The position numbers were made by a program, and so were the translations under genes. A stretch of 8,795 nucleotides of DNA from an uncultured Collinsella sp. (GTDB taxonomy: Bacteria; Actinomycetota; Coriobacteriia; Coriobacteriales; Coriobacteriaceae): NCBI GenBank assembly GCA_900751755.1, contig CAADSP010000080.1, positions 1 through 8,795 of the forward strand, in the 5' to 3' direction. Under the pieces are notes generated by a model that was given only the letters and a program-made list of their open reading frames with translations, was not told the origin of the DNA and searched no databases. Shown piece by piece: positions 6,634 through 8,795 of the stretch. Each line of letters starts with the position of its first letter. Positions within the stretch are counted from its first letter, which is position 1.

Positions 6634-6670
6634 GAGCCGCTATCCACCCGGGTAGCGGCTCTTTTTGTTT
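6634..6670 (+). terminator. Intrinsic terminator of the scaffold/GGGtGRT operon
   Basis: GAGCCGCTA (6634-6642) pairs perfectly with TAGCGGCTC (6653-6661), and inner T-G, C-G and C-G pairs extend the stem to twelve pairs around a four-base loop. TTTTTGTTT follows at once. This is a textbook Rho-independent terminator for + strand transcripts, so the downstream flavoprotein gene is transcribed separately. Confidence 0.93.
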
Positions 6671-6854
6671 GCGCTGTCGCAGGGTAGCTAATGCCGATAT
6701 ATCAGTTGGGGCGAAATACAAGATGTGATGAGATGGAGCGTCAGAGCGTCCATGACACCCACCTGCCATATTTGCCCTTTACCGATTTGCCGGGTCTTTG
6801 CGGCCCCATTGCCGATCACCCGTGCGACAATGCGCCGGACGAGAAAGGAATCCG

Positions 6855-8381
6855 ATGGAATCGACTGATGTACTGGTAATTGGATCTGGCATTGCGGGCC
6901 TTTGTGCCGCCATCGAAGCGGCACGCACGGGTGCAACCGTCACTGTGGCAAGCGCCGGCAAGACCATGAGTGGATCGAGCTTCTTCCCGGGTACCTGGGG
7001 CCTCGGCCTCATCGGTCCCGTCGACGAAGACGACGAGCAGGACCTCATCGACACCATCCTGGCCGTCGGCGGCGGCGTTGCCGACCCCGAACTCGTCCAA
7101 ACGTTCGTCCACGGCATTCCCCAAGCGATTGACTGGCTCGAGCAAGACCTGGGCGTTGAGCTCCGGCGTCCGCAAAGCGCCAAGAGTGCTCAACAAAAGC
7201 AATTTATCCCTTGCTTTGACCACAAGACGCGCATGTGGCGCGGCCTCACCCGCAAGCCCCTTGAGGACGCTCTGACGACCTGGATCGAGTCGCTCGGCAT
7301 TCGCCTGCTCCCCCGCCATGAGCTTATCGACCTTGTTGAGGACACGAACGGCAGAATAACCGGAACCGTACTCTACGACCTTACCGAAAATCGAATCGTG
7401 CCCTTTGCTGCCAAGGCCACGATCATCGCAGCCGGTGGCACAGGCGGCCTGTTCGAGCGCAGCCTTACGTCGGCTGATGTGCTCAGCTCCTCGCAGGCCA
7501 TCGCACTGGCGCACGGCGCAACACTTACTAATATAGAGTTCATGCAGATGATGCCTGGCTTCATCGAGCCCAGGCGTAACTTGGTCTTCAACGAGAAAAC
7601 CTGGCGCTACGTGCATGTAGACCAGCCGGTAGATATTGCCGACGACAAGCTGGACGACCTGCTCGAGCAGCGCTCTGGATATGGTCCCTTCACGTCACGC
7701 TTGGCCTCCCGCGCTATCGATCTCGTCATCGATCAGACAGGTGTCGAAGGCCTGGCACTCCACTACGACTTCCCCCGCGAGGATGTCCCAGAGTTTGTGC
7801 AGACCTTTGCCACCTGGCTGCAAGACGAGCACGGCATCGCTCCGACTGACGAGATGCGCGTTGCGATGTATGCCCACGCCGCTAATGGCGGCATCAAGAT
7901 CGATAAGACCGCGTACACGGGCGTTGAGGGTCTCTACGCTTGCGGCGAGGCGACAGGCGGCATGCACGGAGCCGACCGCATTGGTGGCTTGTCAAGCGCC
8001 AACGGCATCGTGTTCGGGCGCATCGCAGGCGCATCGGCAGCCCTTGCAGCGCAGAAAGAGCCTAAGACAGCCCTGAAGGCGGATATCGCCCTCCCCCAGC
8101 ACGGCATTGCCACAACAGATGCCGAGCGCCTGACCCGCAGCCTTAAGCACACGATGAGTACCTATTGCATGATCAACCGCACCGAAACAGGCCTATCCGA
8201 AGCACTACACGAGCTTGAGGGCTTGAAGACGGAGGCAACGACCTTGAGCACACAGAAAGCCCAGGACAGCGAAGTCGCAGCCCTCGCCCGCCTGCAATCG
8301 CAGATTCAGCTGGCACAGGAAATGGTCAAAGCCATGCGCAAGCGAACTGAAAGCTTGGGTTCGCACTATCGAGCAGACTAA
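6855..8381 (+). CDS. FAD-dependent oxidoreductase of the fumarate reductase / NadB type, substrate unknown
   Basis: A 508-residue flavoprotein. The N-terminus has the dinucleotide fold VLVIGSGIAGLCAAIEAART (GxGxxG at 10-15). Further FAD marks are IIAAGGTGGLF (190-200) and GLYACGEATGGMHGADRIGG (359-378) with FGRIAG after it. TSRLASRAIDLVI (280-292) and the C-terminal helical domain ending in KRTESLGSHYRAD are typical of NadB and SdhA/FrdA. His341 and Arg375 match conserved active-site positions. However, the FxQxHPT motif reads FMQMMPG (Met233 at the His position), and the RGEG loop is not recognisable. Succinate, fumarate or aspartate chemistry cannot therefore be assumed. No Tat or Sec signal, FMN or haem domain is seen, so it is cytoplasmic. 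The ATG at 6855 has AAAGGA upstream and starts right at the fold, so I reject the earlier start at 6798. Monocistronic: a terminator lies before it. Codon bias is weaker than in the preceding operon. Confidence 0.85.
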   Translation: MESTDVLVIGSGIAGLCAAIEAARTGATVTVASAGKTMSGSSFFPGTWGLGLIGPVDEDDEQDLIDTILAVGGGVADPELVQTFVHGIPQAIDWLEQDLGVELRRPQSAKSAQQKQFIPCFDHKTRMWRGLTRKPLEDALTTWIESLGIRLLPRHELIDLVEDTNGRITGTVLYDLTENRIVPFAAKATIIAAGGTGGLFERSLTSADVLSSSQAIALAHGATLTNIEFMQMMPGFIEPRRNLVFNEKTWRYVHVDQPVDIADDKLDDLLEQRSGYGPFTSRLASRAIDLVIDQTGVEGLALHYDFPREDVPEFVQTFATWLQDEHGIAPTDEMRVAMYAHAANGGIKIDKTAYTGVEGLYACGEATGGMHGADRIGGLSSANGIVFGRIAGASAALAAQKEPKTALKADIALPQHGIATTDAERLTRSLKHTMSTYCMINRTETGLSEALHELEGLKTEATTLSTQKAQDSEVAALARLQSQIQLAQEMVKAMRKRTESLGSHYRAD

Positions 8382-8427
8382 ATCGATTCTCACTTTGAGT
8401 TTGATCACAACTTCTCAACATGCATCG

Positions 8428-8475
8428 AGCCCCGTGAGCATGATTCCCCTAAGGAGAACACGCCTACGGGGCTTT
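8428..8475 (+). terminator. Long-armed hairpin, possible terminator of the flavoprotein gene
   Basis: AGCCCCGT (8428-8435) pairs perfectly with ACGGGGCT (8466-8473), followed by only TT. The 30-base interior holds its own palindrome-like element TTCCCCTAAGGAGAA. As a terminator the T tail is weak; it could instead be a regulatory or repeat structure. Confidence 0.4.
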
Positions 8476-8477
8476 AG

Positions 8478-8502
8478 CCGTGTTTCCCTAAGGGAATCAC
8501 GG
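8478..8502. repeat. 25-bp near-perfect palindrome
   Basis: The arms CCGTG-T-TTCCCT (8478-8489) and AGGGAA-T-CACGG (8491-8502) flank a single A, with one T/T mismatch in each arm pairing. The core TTCCCTAAGGGAA resembles the element TTCCCCTAAGGAGAA about 40 bases upstream, so the two are related copies. It has no T tail. It may be a protein site or part of a repeat family. Confidence 0.6.
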
Positions 8503-8511
8503 TGCAGATTA

Positions 8512-8616
8512 CTCAGCTCCGCGCCCCGACGGGTTCGACCCCATGCGAGGTCAACAAAAAAGCGACCAGCCTGAGCCAGTCGCTTTAACGATCTTTGGGT
8601 GGGCCGTCAGGGGGTC
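8512..8616. repeat. 105-bp direct repeat, left copy
   Basis: Identical to 8689-8793 except for one base (G at 8528, A at 8705); the period is 177. On the minus strand it contains a tRNA 3'-end-like segment (about 8597-8616), then an intrinsic terminator (8556-8586), then about 44 further bases. The match to the tRNA stops exactly after GGGGGTC. The next bases differ from the right copy, so the rest of the tRNA is missing here. This makes it a displaced duplicate of a tRNA end. Confidence 0.9.
8556..8586 (-). terminator. Intrinsic terminator (minus strand) in left repeat
   Basis: Read on the minus strand, AAAGCGAC pairs with GTCGCTTT around a CAG/CTG-rich interior, and the stem runs straight into TTTTTTG. 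On the plus strand the hairpin is followed by AACG, so direction is clear. Here it stands without a complete gene upstream of it. Confidence 0.75.
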
Positions 8617-8688
8617 AGCCTGCTGCGCAGGCGGTCGCTGCGGCGCTTTGCGCCTTGCGCGCTGCGCTGGCAAATGCTTACGCATTTC
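8617..8688. repeat. 72-bp spacer made of four consecutive hairpins
   Basis: Between the two direct repeats lie four short perfect inverted repeats in a row: GCCTGC-tgc-GCAGGC (8618-8632), GGCGC-ttt-GCGCC (8642-8654), GCGC-gct-GCGC (8657-8667) and AAATGC-ttac-GCATTT (8672-8687). No T tail follows any of them and no tRNA body is recognisable. The arrangement resembles REP/BIME-like palindromic elements, but a single copy cannot prove a dispersed family. Confidence 0.6.
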
Positions 8689-8793
8689 CTCAGCTCCGCG
8701 CCCCAACGGGTTCGACCCCATGCGAGGTCAACAAAAAAGCGACCAGCCTGAGCCAGTCGCTTTAACGATCTTTGGGTGGGCCGTCAGGGGGTC
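8689..8793. repeat. 105-bp direct repeat, right copy
   Basis: The second copy of the 105-bp repeat, matching 8512-8616 at 104 of 105 positions. Unlike the left copy, the sequence after GGGGGTC continues with GA, as expected for a complete T-arm on the minus strand. This copy is therefore probably the one attached to the real tRNA gene. Confidence 0.9.
8733..8763 (-). terminator. Intrinsic terminator (minus strand) downstream of the tRNA end
   Basis: Same hairpin as in the left repeat (AAAGCGAC/GTCGCTTT arms, then TTTTTTG on the minus strand). It begins about ten bases after the tRNA 3' end at 8774-8777, the normal layout of a tRNA gene and its terminator. Confidence 0.8.
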
Positions 8794-8795
8794 GA
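8775..8795 (-). tRNA. tRNA 3' end, cut by window edge (probably tRNA-Lys)
   Basis: On the minus strand the last bases read TCGACC (end of a TTCGACC T-loop), CCCTG (T-stem 3' strand), ACGGCCC (acceptor 3' strand), discriminator A, then CC followed by C instead of the encoded A of CCA. The acceptor implies a 5' end GGGCCGT, similar to bacterial tRNA-Lys (GGGTCGT / ACGACCC in E. coli). The anticodon lies outside the window, so the amino acid is an inference. A terminator directly downstream supports a real tRNA gene. Confidence 0.65.

Larger units (their letters stand above)
8382..8511. other. Intergenic region after the flavoprotein gene
   Basis: No protein gene is seen. It carries the palindrome cluster described separately at 8428-8502 and then meets the first 105-bp repeat. 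No classical T-tailed terminator for the flavoprotein gene is found; the 8428-8473 stem is the only candidate. Confidence 0.5.

Noticed and set aside
6671..6854. Sigma-70 promoter for the flavoprotein gene.
   Set aside because: Candidates such as GACAAT (6826-6831) or TTGGGG with TGAGAT have wrong spacing or poor hexamers, so none was listed. A promoter must exist here because a terminator precedes it, but I cannot place it.
8521..8552. Second tRNA T-arm at GGGTTCGACCCC inside the repeats.
   Set aside because: The motif looks like a T-loop, but the flanking bases do not pair as a T-stem on either strand and no acceptor stem follows.
8512..8795. CRISPR array.
   Set aside because: There are only two repeats, each 105 bp with one spacer-like gap of 72 bp, and the repeat holds a tRNA end and a terminator; no array architecture or cas gene is seen.

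Overview
The window is GC-rich, densely packed and almost free of junk coding frames. Gene content (a suf operon with sufS-sufU, a NifU-like scaffold paired with a GGGtGRT protein, and a fumarate-reductase-type flavoprotein) points to an anaerobic actinomycete of the Coriobacteriia, most likely Collinsella or a close relative. That assignment rests on recalled family distribution and codon style, not on a search.

Layout. Bases 1-3562 (+) hold the distal part of a suf Fe-S assembly operon: the C-terminal third of sufB (cut by the window edge), then sufD, sufS and sufU. All are translationally coupled by short stop/start overlaps, and a strong intrinsic terminator (3591-3632) closes the operon. 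Convergent to it, 3628-4437 (-) encodes a Y1/REP-associated-type transposase homologue with a C-terminal helix-turn-helix. Both of its key catalytic residues are replaced. A gene-free stretch (4438-4840) carries two palindromes and the probable promoter and leader of the next operon. That operon (4841-6598, +) encodes an IscU/SufU-like scaffold protein and a GGGtGRT-family protein of unknown function, in strongly biased codons that suggest high expression, and ends in a strong terminator (6634-6670). A single FAD-dependent oxidoreductase gene follows (6855-8381, +), built like NadB/SdhA/fumarate reductase but with altered active-site motifs. The final 414 bases have no protein gene. They hold nested palindromes (8428-8502), then two 105-bp direct repeats (104/105 identical) flanking a 72-bp run of four hairpins. 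Each repeat contains, on the minus strand, the 3' end of a tRNA (probably tRNA-Lys) followed by an intrinsic terminator. The right copy seems to belong to a real tRNA gene cut by the window edge; the left is a displaced duplicate.

How it fits together. SufS supplies persulfide sulfur, SufU accepts or relays it, and SufB/SufD (with SufC upstream, outside the window) form the scaffold that builds Fe-S clusters. The 4841-6598 pair looks like a second, uncharacterised Fe-S-related module: its first protein aligns by eye with SufU across the NifU_N core but has a different cysteine set. The most interesting items are this scaffold/GGGtGRT pair, the catalytically degenerate RAYT-like protein between the two Fe-S loci, and the tRNA-end repeats with their hairpin spacer.
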